Assembly (NCBI RefSeq): GCF_002999335.1
Contig: NW_020312745.1
Coordinates: forward strand, 1 to 64,000
Length of the DNA: 64,000 nt
DNA from: Cyclospora cayetanensis
Lineage: Eukaryota; Apicomplexa; Conoidasida; Eucoccidiorida; Eimeriidae
Direction of reading: 5' to 3'
Shown here: positions 52,101 through 64,000 of the stretch, piece by piece
Position numbering within the stretch: position 1 is the stretch's first letter
Layout of the letters: every line of letters begins with the position of its first letter
Program-made: the position numbers and the translations under genes
Notes under the pieces: generated by a model
Told to the model about the DNA's origin: nothing
Database searches by the model: none
What the model saw: the letters and a program-made list of their open reading frames with translations, nothing else

Positions 52101-55100
52101 AACAGCATTCGTAACTCTGGTGCTGGCAGCGAAACATCTGCAAAGCCGCATGGGGCATAGGAAGTTTAAGGTAGGGGTATTAGCAGCTGGCAGGAACTAT
52201 TCCTGCAATGCAAATCACCAAGCCGGATGCATTCGCATACACCTCGTAAGCACCTGAAACGGTGCTTCTTCTAGCGTGTTTACATTTTCAAGCAGCCTAG
52301 CTATCTTCAATAATCCTAAGGAAACGTTACAAAGTGCACCGTGTGCCCCTCGTTCCCACTTGTCCCTGACGAATTGGGCTTCAAAAGGAGCTAGATCTCG
52401 CTATTGGCACTAACCGCGCAGCTTAGCTCATAATTCCGAAAGGTTTCTATTTCCAGCGCACGTTGACTGCTCGTTGTCATGCAATGTCTCACCATTGAGA
52501 AATGCTGTCCCGGTATGAACCAGTGCATCACGCGTCCAAGGGTGGAACTGGTCAATGACAGTCCCAGACAGGAGCCCCGGAAATTTTCGAGCACGGTCGC
52601 GCAGGTGTCCACCAACAGGGGAGTGACAAAGTATTACGTGTACATTCATCTGCATCTTATCAATGAAAACCTGCCACATGCCTTCCCGGGTGTCTACTGC
52701 AGCCCCTTGTTTCAGCTGCTTCCTGCGCAAGGCAACAACGGAAAGGGTATGCCGGAAGTCAGGCCAATTGAAAACACTGTTGTAAGAATTTATTGCACAG
52801 GTGTTCCACGGCGACACGTTTTGTCTCGAAAACCTGCTATCATGTGCCGCATCATATGAATATGAGATGAACAACGCCACTGGTTGCGAAGGATGTGAAT
52901 TTCATTGTGCGGCTTGCCTGAGAACTGAAAAAATGTGCTCGTATTCGTCCCGCGCGAAAAGGTCAGGGATGCTCCCAGAGGCTAAGAGGTCATTGACGTA
53001 TACCAGCAACTGGTCGTCAACAATCTGTTGGTCTGTTAGCAACAGAGCATGGGGTGTTCCAGGGCGCACTAGAGCCTTATTCACCAGTTCCTGCAACATG
53101 ATAGGCATTGTATTCTGAGGGACCCATGAAACAGCGATTGTGTAGCAACCAAGACACACAGCACACCGTGGTGAGTTTTTCGGATAGATATTAGGGCCTT
53201 GTGAACTGCGTTTCACACCTGCATATCAGCCTTAAAAGATGCACAATCATAATGCTGGCTGACGACAATTTGAAAGGTATCCACTTTGGAAATAAAGCAG
53301 GCCAGTTTGCTGAGGCTCTGCTTTCCACTACCTCCAACACCAACTAGAAGCGCATTGCCACCCGGAAGATCAATTATTCTACAAATGCGTGTCACATGCA
53401 GAATTGCATCATCAAAAAACACCAAGTTCATCTCAGTAAAGGATTGAGAATACTCTTCAAGTTTTCCTTTTAGGACATCCCGTAGAGAATCCATATTTTT
53501 AGCTGGCATGTACACCTGAAGTCATGCACAGAGACGCAGGTGTTCAGTGCTACCGTTTATTCAGTGCTATATATGGGGTAAAGGACAGATGGTGGATTAG
53601 TATCAGCTCGACCAAGCTTTATCTGGGCGGGATATACTCATGGCACTAAGTGCCGTATTATTTAAAAGGTAACACGTGTAATGTAATACCACACAGAGCA
53701 GATAGCTCCGAGGTGACGCTTTTAGGGCTACTGAATGTTGCGGCTTACGGGGTCGTGGCCCGAAGCCTCAGAGACAAAGGAGCTCATAACATTTGGAAAT
53801 GCATGTATTTGCTCCCGATCTTGTTCTGGGAAGTGCTTTTTCACGACATCGGCCAAAATGTTGTCAAATACAGACATGTCCTTCTCACATATTAGGCGGT
53901 CCCGCAAAACTCTACTTGCCTCGTGGAGCCACAAACGAATCATCTTGAGACAGCCGTTGGCTATGTGGCGGTACATAGAGGGCGTTGAACGCAAGACGCC
54001 GTGAAAGATCGAGGAGAGGTCACGGAGGTTAAAAGTGTAGTGGAACTTCTTTGCCGAATGCAAAAATGCTGGTTCAGCGTGTATTTGAGCAAACAAATCA
54101 ATTGTGGCCAGTATAATGGGCCGCTCCAGCTCTGACACTGAACTATCGAATTTCTGAAAGTGTTGCTTTAAGATGCTGCCGTAAATCCGTGTCATGGTCT
54201 CCGCATCAGGTTCAAAGCAGGTAATAACTGAAAAGTGTCTCTGCAGTCGTGAGCTAATGTTGAAAGAGCCAGCAGTGGGATTCATGCATCCCATGAACTG
54301 CACATCCACTACGTTCATTCTGTCTTCTAAATGGCTGCGGTCAAACATGCTTCCGTAATCCAGCAACTGTCGGAGGAGTTCTAATGGAGGCTGCGTGTCA
54401 TATTTGTCAACAGATGGCATATTCAGGTCGTCAATTAAATACACAATGCGCTTATTTCCCACAGGTCCGTACGTGTGCCCTGTCCTGTGAAATTAAATGA
54501 CGCGCATGACAAAATAAAAGGAGCGCCTTCAGTTCGCACTGGCAGTTCCTCGCATGGATATCCAAAGCAGGCAGTGAATGATTCAAGGCTCATATTGCGA
54601 CCCCACCGTTTTTCGATATTTGATTCTAGAAATTTTTGAAGAGTACTTGAATCGGTGTAGGAGTTTAGGTTTATCGTGGAGCTCTCGAAGTCTGGAGGAA
54701 GCCGCCGCAGGAAATCCTGGTGCAGCATGGAGCACACACTGCTCGGAAGAAGCGACATGTAAAGCCAAGATAACCATAAGCATGTCGCATGAATATATAA
54801 ATGTTGCAGTTTCAAGAAACTAACGATATCACGTCATACAACATGACGAAGGTCAGGAATTCGTGTCGTGGAATAGCAACTTTCACGCACCTTGACGATA
54901 GTAGTTTTGCCTGATCCACAAGAGCCTACAAGTAAAACTGCTCTCCCTTGTTTGCAAAGGAGCTCGCTTACGTAGTTAATGCTGTGTACAAACAAAAGCA
55001 ATTACAAATGCTGCTCAGTTCACACACCGTGGAGGCAACGGCCATACGTGGCCTAGATGTTTAGAGCCCATTTTTCTAAAAGGTTGGAAAGATCTGACTT

Positions 55101-58100
55101 GAGAGCTTACCGAAGGGTGTCTGTGGTCGAGACAATGATTTTGTTGAAGAGCATGTTTGTGACGGGCTCATAAGGCATTAGGCTTGCGCTCCAAGGGACC
55201 CATTGGCACGATGTCTCTTCAAAAAAATAATCGAAGCAGAGGCCGCCTTCTGGGAATTTTAGCCTTGCGGCAGCCCTTAGCCAATTACTAAACTGGGCCC
55301 TTCACCAACATTCCAGGTACAGAAATAGCACAACATTGGGTCACATTAGGACAATAATACATGGATTGAATACTCCGAAGGTTTGCAATTAGGCTCATTG
55401 ACGTCAGTGTGCTTCCGTAAGTGAGAGGGACTGGCGATCATCGCCTAAGCCCTTACCTATAGTTCACCACTTTGTCATCGGCTACGCACGCGCCAACGCT
55501 CCACATGAGGGCTGACAGAAAGTACCCTTCGTACGTAAGCTTTTGCTCATCCATGCTTTTGGCTTTAAAGGACTCGGCAGTAGCCTTATCGTGGCAGAGA
55601 AGGGCATTCACAAACGAACAGATACCGTCGACGAAGGCAATGTCCGTCATCGGGCAGACAAACTTGAACGTCCGATGGAACATCTCGATATTCTGAGGTA
55701 TGTAATGCACATAAACAGAAGGGAACCAGCTGTGCATTCCAATAGTAGACGACCTCTTGGGGATGACTAGAGATCTAAATGATCTGATATATGCGCATGA
55801 AACTGATCAGTGCATAGGGAATACTTGTGGGCTGCAGACATTACCAAAAACAGCGTGCTCGCATTTCACCATACTGGTTCTGGTTTAGAAGTGTGTTCTA
55901 TTTCAAAAGATGCTGTGTATTTAGATGCCGTTACAAGGGTGCGGAATGCGTGTCACTTACCGACTCAAAATAGTAGGAGAAAAGCAGGTAGAACTGCGAT
56001 TGTGCAACTTGATCAGAGAGTGTTTCTCTCCAGGAGTCAACAAAAGGTTTCCAGCCTACATCCATCTCGTTGATATAGACAACACCGCCTCTCGACACTG
56101 TAGCGGGACTTGCGTGCTTCATGTCAGCGATTTCAAAGATCATTCGCATGGTCGGCGTGAACGGAATACGCTCATTGCTAACCAGAGTTAGCACCTATAT
56201 ACATATCAACATAGACAGCTTATTCTAAGACTTCCACGTATCATTCAGGACACCAGCGGATGTACGTGCATGCATAAGAACAAGCGAGTTTTCAGTGTGT
56301 ATGGGGAAATATGAGCGTATAGATACAGGTGCAAATTCCTAGAGCATGCATATATTGCGTTGGAGCTTGCCATAATCCTTTGGTACAAGTGTGACATGAC
56401 CTTCATAGAGGCCTTCAGAAGGATATCACACAGCTCGATATCAGTTATTTCTGCTCGCTGTTTTTAGACCCGCCATGTACCTTGTTGTCGTCCATGACAG
56501 TGTTCATCGACTCAATCCATTCAGCATCAATGTCCCCGTCTAGTACAATCCATTTGTGCAAATGAGAGGGCTTGAAGCCTCCGCGTTCCTTTGACATGTT
56601 GCGCATAATAACTGCAACTGCACCATCTCTCCATTCCTTTGTCGGAGTCATGTACCTGTGAACGTATTACTACAGCTCAGGTGAGGGTTGTGTACCAGTA
56701 TGATGGGGAATATCTATCTTTTCTACCGTGTAAATTTTGATAAGTTCACTGGATCAGGGTCTTCATCGCAAAACACAGGAATAATCGCCGGAATTGGCTG
56801 CTGCCACCGCGCGTGCAACAATCAGAGCTTATGTGTCAGCATGTGCATATCTTCCGTAGCTGGAAAGCTTTTCCACGTGCTGACTTAGAGGTAGGCCTAA
56901 TTCGATTCACATTATCTCTAACTAGAAACATCTATAGACAGCCCACCCGTAGAGTTCATTTGTGGATATGGCCTTCGGGTTCAACACCTCAACGGTACTG
57001 TCCTCTCCAATTGCCTTCAGCGCCTTGGAGAGTGTCTGCCAGACCCGCGACTTGCTAGCGCCGGGGGGTCCCAAGATGAATAGGCAGTGCCTCACCTGTG
57101 GTTACGCATCTCTATTAAACAAGCATTTCATTGGATCCACTTGCCATAAAATGTGCCATACATGGAATATAAACAGATGCTAAAGATTACCGTAATTGTG
57201 GCAAAAAGGCTTAGAGATAAAACTATTGGTGGCTTAAAGATATGCAACGGTAAAAGCTCGACACTACAGCAGACCCAGTGGTTGAGTCAGAGACTCATCA
57301 CTTTAATCCCCAAGGATCCAGTGCCGCCATGGTCCAACATCTCAGATGCTTTCACGCTGCAATAACGTTCTGCCTCATCCAATGTAATGCTGAAGGGCAT
57401 CGCACCTGAAGGACTTCACGGACTTGGACACATTTCAGAATAAATTGCTCTTCGCATTGCAGTTTTTCAGCTTTTGTGACGGCCATAACCACTCTCCAAA
57501 AATCTGCATCGCGTTTTGGAGGAGCTACAACTCCAGGGAAGAGGTCTTCAATTAGCCGCAGGAAGATTGGCTTGTCTGCAGCCATCACAGTACCCCAAAT
57601 ACCCACTGCGCTGAGCTTTCCATTATATCACGGGATGATCACACAGAATACAATCTTGAACGTCTCAAAAAGGGTGACACAGGAGTCTGTACATGCCTAG
57701 AAACGCATTGTCCGTCTATGGTAGGGACGATATTGGGTATGATGCATAAGTGGATGCTTGGTTGTGTCCAAGGAGGCAAAGTGACAGTTGCACAAAATAA
57801 TCCACATCAAATCGCAAGAGATTCTTAGTCAACTTTTTCTCCGTTTCTGTGCATGATAATTCACCACATAAGGGGCCTATTGTTTTCTTGAGCAGCTCTG
57901 ATGTCAGGTATGCTTCTAGGCGGCATTTCCAATAAAACGGAGGGTGAAGCAGAAAAGTGAAGAAGCCGGAACTTCAATCAGCGTCGCCAGACCTGTGCTT
58001 ACCTTCGCTTGTGATTTTGGCAATGTTAAAATCTCGGAGAGCCCTTAAAAGAAGCGTATCTTCGTTAATATTGGGATCCGCTCTCTTGAGGGATCCTGCC

Positions 58101-61100
58101 TGCCTCAGGACTGCTTTTACTGCTCGAAGGCCCCAGTCGTAATGTATCGCATCAGAGAGAAGTGTCTTACAAAGGGCATATAGAGTCACGAACTTGTGCG
58201 CCAGTGCACGCGCAGACACAAAACCTTCCGACATCAGCATGTTCTCGCAAATAAAAAGCACATCCGGCACAATCATTGCACACGGCCTGCAAAAGGGCAA
58301 TGCACAAATTAGGCTGCACCATCAAATGCAGTAGCACACATTACGCCACAATCAATGCGTATTACAACTAAAGTGCGGGAAAGCACGCTCTGTGCCTTCG
58401 TCCTTGGTCAAATAGGCAAGGCCCTCTCACCAACAAAAGTAAAGACCTTTATAATTAAAAATGCCTTATGCCCTTGATGTACAAAGGGACAGTGTTGGTG
58501 TGGGGTTGTGTCTGGCAGGGCGAACCTGAAGAGGGCTTTCAAGTTTTCTGGCAGCTCTGTTCTGCCTGCATACCCAGGGTTCATGGTAATGAACATGCCA
58601 CAAGTTTGAACGAGATTTATTTCTTCATCCATAAATTGAAATCGCTTTTTCCCATCCTTCATAGCATCAAGGATACACTTGACCTGGGTCGAGACCACAG
58701 AAAGCACTTCAATTGAAATCCGGTTAAACTCATCAAAGCAGCCCCACGCCCCAGACTGCGCAAGTCCCATGAAGATTTGCGCCATGGACAGATAGTTCAT
58801 TTGGTCCGAGCAGTTGAAAACAAAGACTGGCAAGCCAATAGCACGGCTTAAGTCCTTGGTCGTCTCTGTCTTGCCGGTCCCTGCTGGACCAGCAGGTGCT
58901 CCCCCCATCATGAGGTTCAGTGCCTGAGTCAGAGTGATGTAGCAGCGATCAGTAAGCGGCGTGATCACAAGGCGTCCGCAGTTGCCCACGAACTCGTGCA
59001 TATAGGTGGTTGTCCAGTCGCAGATCTTAATCACACAGTCCTTTTTTGCCTCTCCAGGCTTTTTGATCCAATGGAAACGGAGCTGCGACTGCCACTGGAA
59101 GGAAGACGCTGAAGCGCAACATAGATGTATGCACAAAAGAAGGCACAAGAAGGACGAAGTTCTCCTGCGTCACGTATGCATGAACGCGTTTCCCACCAAA
59201 CACCTAGGTTTGTGGATGCACCAGCTCTGAGAATGCTTATAAGTAGAGCACACCGGCGTACATATCCCTGCAGCTACTTAGAGGCTTCGTAGCAGACTGT
59301 TGAGCAACTGTTTATAACTCGAACCTAGAGTAAATTCGGCAGGTTTGCTATTCCTGTTCTGTTGGCCAAGCTACATTCAAATTTCCAAGAGATTCTCGTA
59401 AGCAGTTTTTCTATTCTTTGCATTTTTAAGTTGAATGTGCTAGTCCTGACCTTCTGAAACCTTTTTAACAATAAAACCTTCCACAATATCTCGCAGGTGC
59501 ACATCGATGGTAATGAGGGTGATAATTTTGGTCCGCAGGTCTTTGCTAAGATCCTGCTGCACTTGACGAATAAGTTTGTCTATACGGTCGTCGTACACCC
59601 TTTTGTAGTCCTTCATTGCGTTTTCCGATCCTCCCTCAAGCTCTTCAAAACAACGGGTCACCTCCTCCGTCCACATTATCTGGCTTGCCACTAGACACAC
59701 CTGACTGCAGTAGTCCCGAAGCCATTCTTCCCTGTCAAACAGCGCCAGCGGGTTTCAAGCAGACTTGCATAAGGTGCACCAGCTAACGCCGCATATATGT
59801 AGTGTACGCTGCTATGCTGCACTGCAGCTCACACAAGGGGAATCCTTGAACTATGAGGGGGTTGAGAATAATTCTGAGTAGTGCCAGCGGTGCAGCGTAG
59901 CACCCTGGCAAAGCATAAAGCGCCCCTAAGAATATTTTACCGGGGCTTCTCAACTTCCCAGTTCTCGGAGGTACCCTTCGCAGCTTCCAATATGTCACGC
60001 ATTTGCTTGCGCATGTGCACTTCAAAATTTGCGAGGTACTGAAAAGACAACCAAGATTGGATCGACGCAGCGGCTCATAGGTACGGAGCAAAAGCAGAAC
60101 ATTGGCTAGAGACCAGCATGAACCTTTTTACTTCAGAGTAACACAATTCAAGTAGCATTGAGTTTGCAGACGATTTAGCTGTATCCAAAAGCGAATCCAT
60201 GATGTATTCTTTGGTGAGTTCTCATTAGCGCGAAAACTAGTTCGAACAAAGGTAAAAAAGGTCAGATCCTGCCACTCTTTTAGGACAACTATCTCAGCCA
60301 CGCGCACCGGCCTTTTATGATAACAGTACAAACACAGTGTCCACAGCATGATGCCTATACGTATGTTTGTTATTTGGTCACCTAGGAACTACAAGCCGTA
60401 CAGTTTCCACAGGGCCTTCGATGATATAATCTTCAGGAAAGTGGACATACTCTCCCTCTTTGGAGTACATTCCACTTGCGATGCGATGCGTCTCAAGGTT
60501 CTTTTCGAAATTAAGCGCTGAGATGCCATCGAAGCAGTCTCCGAGATAGTAAGATACTTTTAAGGGGTTTGTGCCGTTTGCCAAGATATCAAGCAATGCC
60601 TGGTTTGACACGAAGTAGAAGCGAGCGAAGGCTTTTTTTTTTTGCTCCAAGTAATCTATTGCATAAAACGAAGCAGACACACAGAACTACGCGTGTAACA
60701 GTGGGAGCCCAATATCTTACCGCAAGCTGAAAAGCCGGAAACAAGCAACAAGGGTGCTCCATGCAGCTGGTTGCCGCACTTATTTTGCCCCCATCGCCGA
60801 TGGAGGCGGCAACAGTCCACAATATTGTAGCTATGAGCGAGACCGGCAACAGTAATAATAGTTTTGGTAGCAGAACCAATGACAGAGCCAGTGAACTACG
60901 GAGAAGAGTGCAGGCAATGCCCAACAGAGTTATTTGAGGACTTCGAAGGGAACAGGCCACAAACTCTTGCAATGCCGTGTGCATATCCTTCAAACCACCT
61001 GCATACCTCCAAGGGCTTTCTCGCATGTGTCTATGGAGTCTCTGAGTTTGTTCAGGAGGTCTTCTCTGCCTTCGTGCTGACACGCCTCTAAAACGTTCGG

Positions 61101-64000
61101 CTGAGCCTGGGCCACGTACATCATGTCTCTCCATTCTCCATCGGCACATTCAAAACGTTTGGATTCCTCTGGTAACTGCGATCGAATATCATCTGACTGC
61201 ATGAAAATGGGCTGCAGACGCTGAGAGCACATTTAACCGCAGAGGCAACAAGCCAGCGCAGCCGGACTCTTCCACAAGGAATAGCTCACTGGCAGAGTCT
61301 TATGTGGGAGCACAGTAGCACTCAGGAAAAGGACTGGCGCAGCGGGGCAGCTTCAGGAGCGCCCAAGTAAACCAGCAACAGCAAAAGCAGCACTGCTATT
61401 AGAGGACTTGGCCAATGACATGCGACTTGCCTCCCATTTGCGTTGTACCTCCATCCACACGGTTAACACGTTATCAACGATCCTGAGCTTAGACTGCCAC
61501 TCCTCAACAGACGACCTACAAAAGTCGATAACCGCCCCCTGACTGATCATAGTCATGAGATCCACTGAGTGTTGTTCTAAAACCTCCACGATATCATCGA
61601 TCGGCAGCAACAGCGGGGTATCCTCCCTCGCCAAGGAGAATTCCAGCATTGTCTTCCTCCAAGTGTTTGTGATTTCCGCAAGCTTTTTATCGATTCGCGC
61701 CTCCTTCTGGGCAAGCACCACAATCTCGGAGACGTCTGCCGCGCGTTCGTGCAGGTTGAGGTTCATTAGGTCTTGAAGGCAGAAACCAGGGCCTACAGAT
61801 ACAGGCATCCAGGTATGAGCAGACACCTTGCAAATACTGGTCATATTAAGGACAGGTAGAATTGTGTTGGAAGATCTATAGTCTTTCACATGCCATTTCG
61901 ACATATCTGTACGAGTATTGGAGCTGTGGATGACTGGGATGCTTGCCACCGGGCTATTTGAAACCACAGACCTTTGGTAAAGGTCTGCCCAGCTATCGTC
62001 ATTAGCTGCTTCCAGTGCCGGTCACGCATAAATTCAGAGTGCAGCTCTGCAACTAGCGGTAAGACCACCTGCATATTGGAAACCCTCTCCAGCACAGCCT
62101 GCAATGCAAACACCAAATACTGGGGGGCCCACATAAATTAAAATACAAACGCCTTTCCTTAACTTAATTTGTTTGACTCAGTCTTCAAATAAAGAGTTCT
62201 GGTCTGCCCACAATGTGGGAAAAATCCAGAGTAAAGGGTGAGCTGTATTGCAGCTGCTGATACCAACATGTGCTGCAAGCAAATTACTGGCAAAAACTTA
62301 TTATCCGTAGGAAACAAGTCTCCGCTACTGCCACACTATTCAGTACCAAAATGCTTATCAGTGCCAAATGCACTCGTGCAGAGGGTCGAAGTTGCTTTAT
62401 AGGGGCGAGTTGCAGCTTGCTTGTAACCCTGATACTGCAAATAGCCTACTGTATAAACTTTGGTGCTTTTGATTTCTTTAGAGAGGCCTCGTATATATAT
62501 ATTCATGTCTCTAATGTGCAATAATAACGCGTCGGAGTCTATTGTGTCCCAGAGCATTGCTTTCCAGGTGTCGAACCAGCTGTTGACGTAGACGTGTACG
62601 TCCCAGGCTTCCTAGAAATAACATCAGATCAAGATGTTAAGAATTGAAACAGCAATGGGCCCAGGATTAACTCACTAGAAGAGTGGGGATAGGTGGTGCT
62701 AGCCTGTAGAGGAGGATCGAGCCGAGATACAGAAAGCCGTCACATTAGATATTACGGTGTGGGCGAATCAAAAAACGTGTGCAAGGAGGGGTACATGCTG
62801 CTCAGATGGACGCTGGACATAATGGCAGTACGGTACAACTAATAGCTGGGAGGAATCCAGGCAGCCTTTCATATAAAGCAGAGTCGCCGCAGTGCATCGC
62901 GGCAAAAGGGGAGAAGGAAATGCTTAGCAAGCTGTTTTGGTGGCGGTGATAACTGCTGAAAAAGGCTTGGCCACAAAGTGTGAAGCTTAGAGCATATCTG
63001 TATAGAATCAAGGCCTTCAAAATGCAAGGCTGATACTTGCCTTTAGAGTTCTGAGGTCTTCTTTGGAGTCCTTTAGTTCCTTATAAACTGATTTGGCCAT
63101 GTCAAATAGGGTCTCAAGGTTATTCAGCTCTTTAGCCACCTGCTCTATTCCAAGGCATCTGCCGTAAAAACTGTCGATGGAGGCGTATGCGGCGGATGCC
63201 CCTATGCTAGGGTTGAACGGAGCCTCTGACAAAAAACTTTCTCTAAACGCTGCGACCTCTGAGCCAAAGGTTTCGAGGGTGTTGCGAATGTTGGTCATTT
63301 CGGTGTTTTGGAGAGGCAAAATGGCTTCTTTGGCTTCAAAGGCCTTTCGGATTACATCTTCCCACTTCGACGAAGCAGCATCAAGCGCCTGTAGCCGTGC
63401 GTCAGGCACTGTACAGCCGTGCTTCCTGAGTAGCGCGACCTGCGGAGGGGGTAGCACCAGTAGGGAACCAGCTACACAAGCTGGACAAATTCACAGGCGT
63501 CACCTTACTCCAGTAGGCACAGCTTAAAAAGATGAATGGCGCCTTCACTTCAGCAACAAACTGACTGCCCTAGGTGCGACGCAAAGCACGAAAGGCTCTC
63601 CATAAGGGGCAAAAGCAGGACAGCTACCGTCTTCTCATTGCTGCGCGCTTCAGTTCACACCTGCTCATGAAGAGGCTCTAGGAGACGCTTGATGGGTTCA
63701 CTGGCTATTTTGACGTCTCTGATATGCGTCATGAACTTGTACAATGCCTCTTTGTCTGGCGAGTCTTCACTGTCCTCTGACTCATTCGGGGGTTTGGTCG
63801 AAAGGAAGGTGTCCATGCGATTTATAAATGCAGTAACAGAGTCCGCGCGGGCGAGGCAGCAGTTTAACATGAATTCAGTGTAGGAAGACGCCCAGGACTT
63901 AGCCAGCTGACTGAGCTGTACCTTGGCTGGCTGCGCATTGATTCGCAGCCAGCAGATGTCCACGGGAGTCTTTAGTTCCGCGATCTCAGATCGAAGAGCT
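43148..64000 (-). CDS. Axonemal outer-arm dynein beta heavy chain (5' end outside window)
   Basis: This is the motor subunit of outer dynein arms and uses ATP to slide axonemal doublets; in coccidia it should serve microgamete flagella. Forty-two exons, all in matching phase, code about 3490 residues: 63661-64000, 63041-63439, 62450-62611, 61972-62098, 61431-61792, 61007-61220, 60402-60655, 59941-60038, 59451-59731, 58526-59108, 58003-58286, 57406-57575, 56947-57095, 56481-56655, 55961-56194, 55457-55692, 55111-55299, 54891-54981, 54607-54716, 53749-54484, 53219-53515, 52918-53114, 52493-52722, 51614-52137, 51298-51438, 50384-50654, 49759-50021, 49396-49562, 49070-49283, 48519-48902, 48039-48203, 47327-47767, 46821-47090, 46241-46573, 45802-46080, 45548-45639, 45239-45425, 44820-44930, 44422-44574, 43889-44150, 43461-43576, 43148-43321. 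Order: tail/linker (RHWKQLM), AAA1-AAA4, stalk, AAA5-AAA6, C-terminal domain ending [16 protein letters not shown]. Sequence features match the DNAH9/11/17 class, e.g. [10 protein letters not shown] after AAA1 Walker B and VRHCLFILG before AAA2. About 1000 N-terminal residues lie beyond 64000. Confidence 0.97.
49759..52137 (-). other. Dynein stalk and microtubule-binding domain
   Basis: Four exons encode it. The 51614-52137 exon starts with the end of AAA4 ([12 protein letters not shown]) and gives the long Ala/Glu/Lys coiled coil CC1. The exons 51298-51438 and 50384-50654 give the globular tip ([31 protein letters not shown]). The 49759-50021 exon gives CC2 and leads into AAA5 ([15 protein letters not shown]). 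This places the microtubule-binding tip between AAA4 and AAA5, as in all dyneins. Confidence 0.93.
53315..53341 (-). other. Dynein AAA4 P-loop
   Basis: Walker [10 protein letters not shown] is the usual AAA4 form in axonemal dyneins. The Walker B-like strand ALLLTDQQI in the 52918-53114 exon keeps the Asp and lacks the catalytic Glu, as is common at this site, so regulatory binding is likely. Confidence 0.95.
54903..54926 (-). other. Dynein AAA3 P-loop
   Basis: The GSCGSGKT Walker A lies at the end of the small 54891-54981 exon. The matching Walker B region [11 protein letters not shown] follows near the start of the 53749-54484 exon. Both are intact, consistent with the regulatory AAA3 site. 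Confidence 0.95.
57048..57071 (-). other. Dynein AAA2 nucleotide site, degenerate Walker A
   Basis: The AAA2 P-loop reads GPPGASKS. The invariant last glycine of GxxxxGK[ST] is serine (codon AGC), while Lys and the final Ser are kept. AAA2 of dyneins normally binds ATP without hydrolysing it, so weakened nucleotide binding rather than motor loss is the expected effect. The surrounding VRHCLFILG and [13 protein letters not shown] fit the beta-chain class. Confidence 0.92.
58723..58890 (-). other. Dynein AAA1 ATPase site
   Basis: Walker A GPAGTGKT is encoded at 58867-58890 and Walker B CFDEFN at 58723-58740, in the 58526-59108 exon. Both are intact, including the Lys, Thr and catalytic Glu, so the main hydrolytic site of the motor should be active. 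The surrounding [12 protein letters not shown] and [11 protein letters not shown] stretches are hallmark AAA1 sequence. Confidence 0.97.

Noticed and set aside
60589..61149. 186-codon minus-strand frame within the dynein gene
   Set aside because: It crosses the intron between the 61007-61220 and 60402-60655 exons in a different frame from the dynein coding sequence.

Overview
The window looks like nuclear DNA of a coccidian apicomplexan, most likely an Eimeria/Cyclospora-type parasite. The signs are long intron-dense genes, CAG/CTG-type triplet runs that become Gln, Ala, Ser, Leu or Cys tracts, and genes for a motile flagellum, which coccidia build only in the male gamete. The genus is an inference; I could not run a search.

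Layout. Bases 1-16541 are AT-leaning sequence with only short, unconvincing reading frames and two perfect palindromes. Bases 16542-31447 (minus) hold a gene of at least 23 exons that I assign to the LRRC9 family: leucine-rich repeats with the family's repeat order, plus a 1966-base low-complexity exon inserted near the N-terminus. Bases 31448-35394 hold only weak candidates. Bases 35395-37341 (plus) are an uninterrupted 648-codon gene for an ABHD17-like alpha/beta hydrolase that has lost its nucleophile serine. Bases 38818-40156 (minus) are the 3' part of a gene for a PKD/REJ-like beta-sandwich protein. Bases 43148-64000 (minus) are the C-terminal three quarters of an axonemal outer-arm dynein beta-type heavy chain (DNAH9/11/17 class). 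I resolved it into 42 phase-consistent exons coding about 3490 residues; its 5' end lies beyond the window.

How the genes fit together. The dynein heavy chain is the ATP-driven motor of outer dynein arms, and LRRC9 is found mainly in organisms with motile cilia, so both point to microgamete motility. PKD/REJ-type ectodomains occur in gamete and ciliary surface proteins, so the third minus-strand gene could belong to the same stage, but that is speculative. The most unusual molecular signals are five GC-AG introns out of 41 in the dynein gene, each with an AG|GCAAG donor and each supported by reading phase and family alignment; a degenerate Walker A in dynein AAA2; and the catalytically dead hydrolase.
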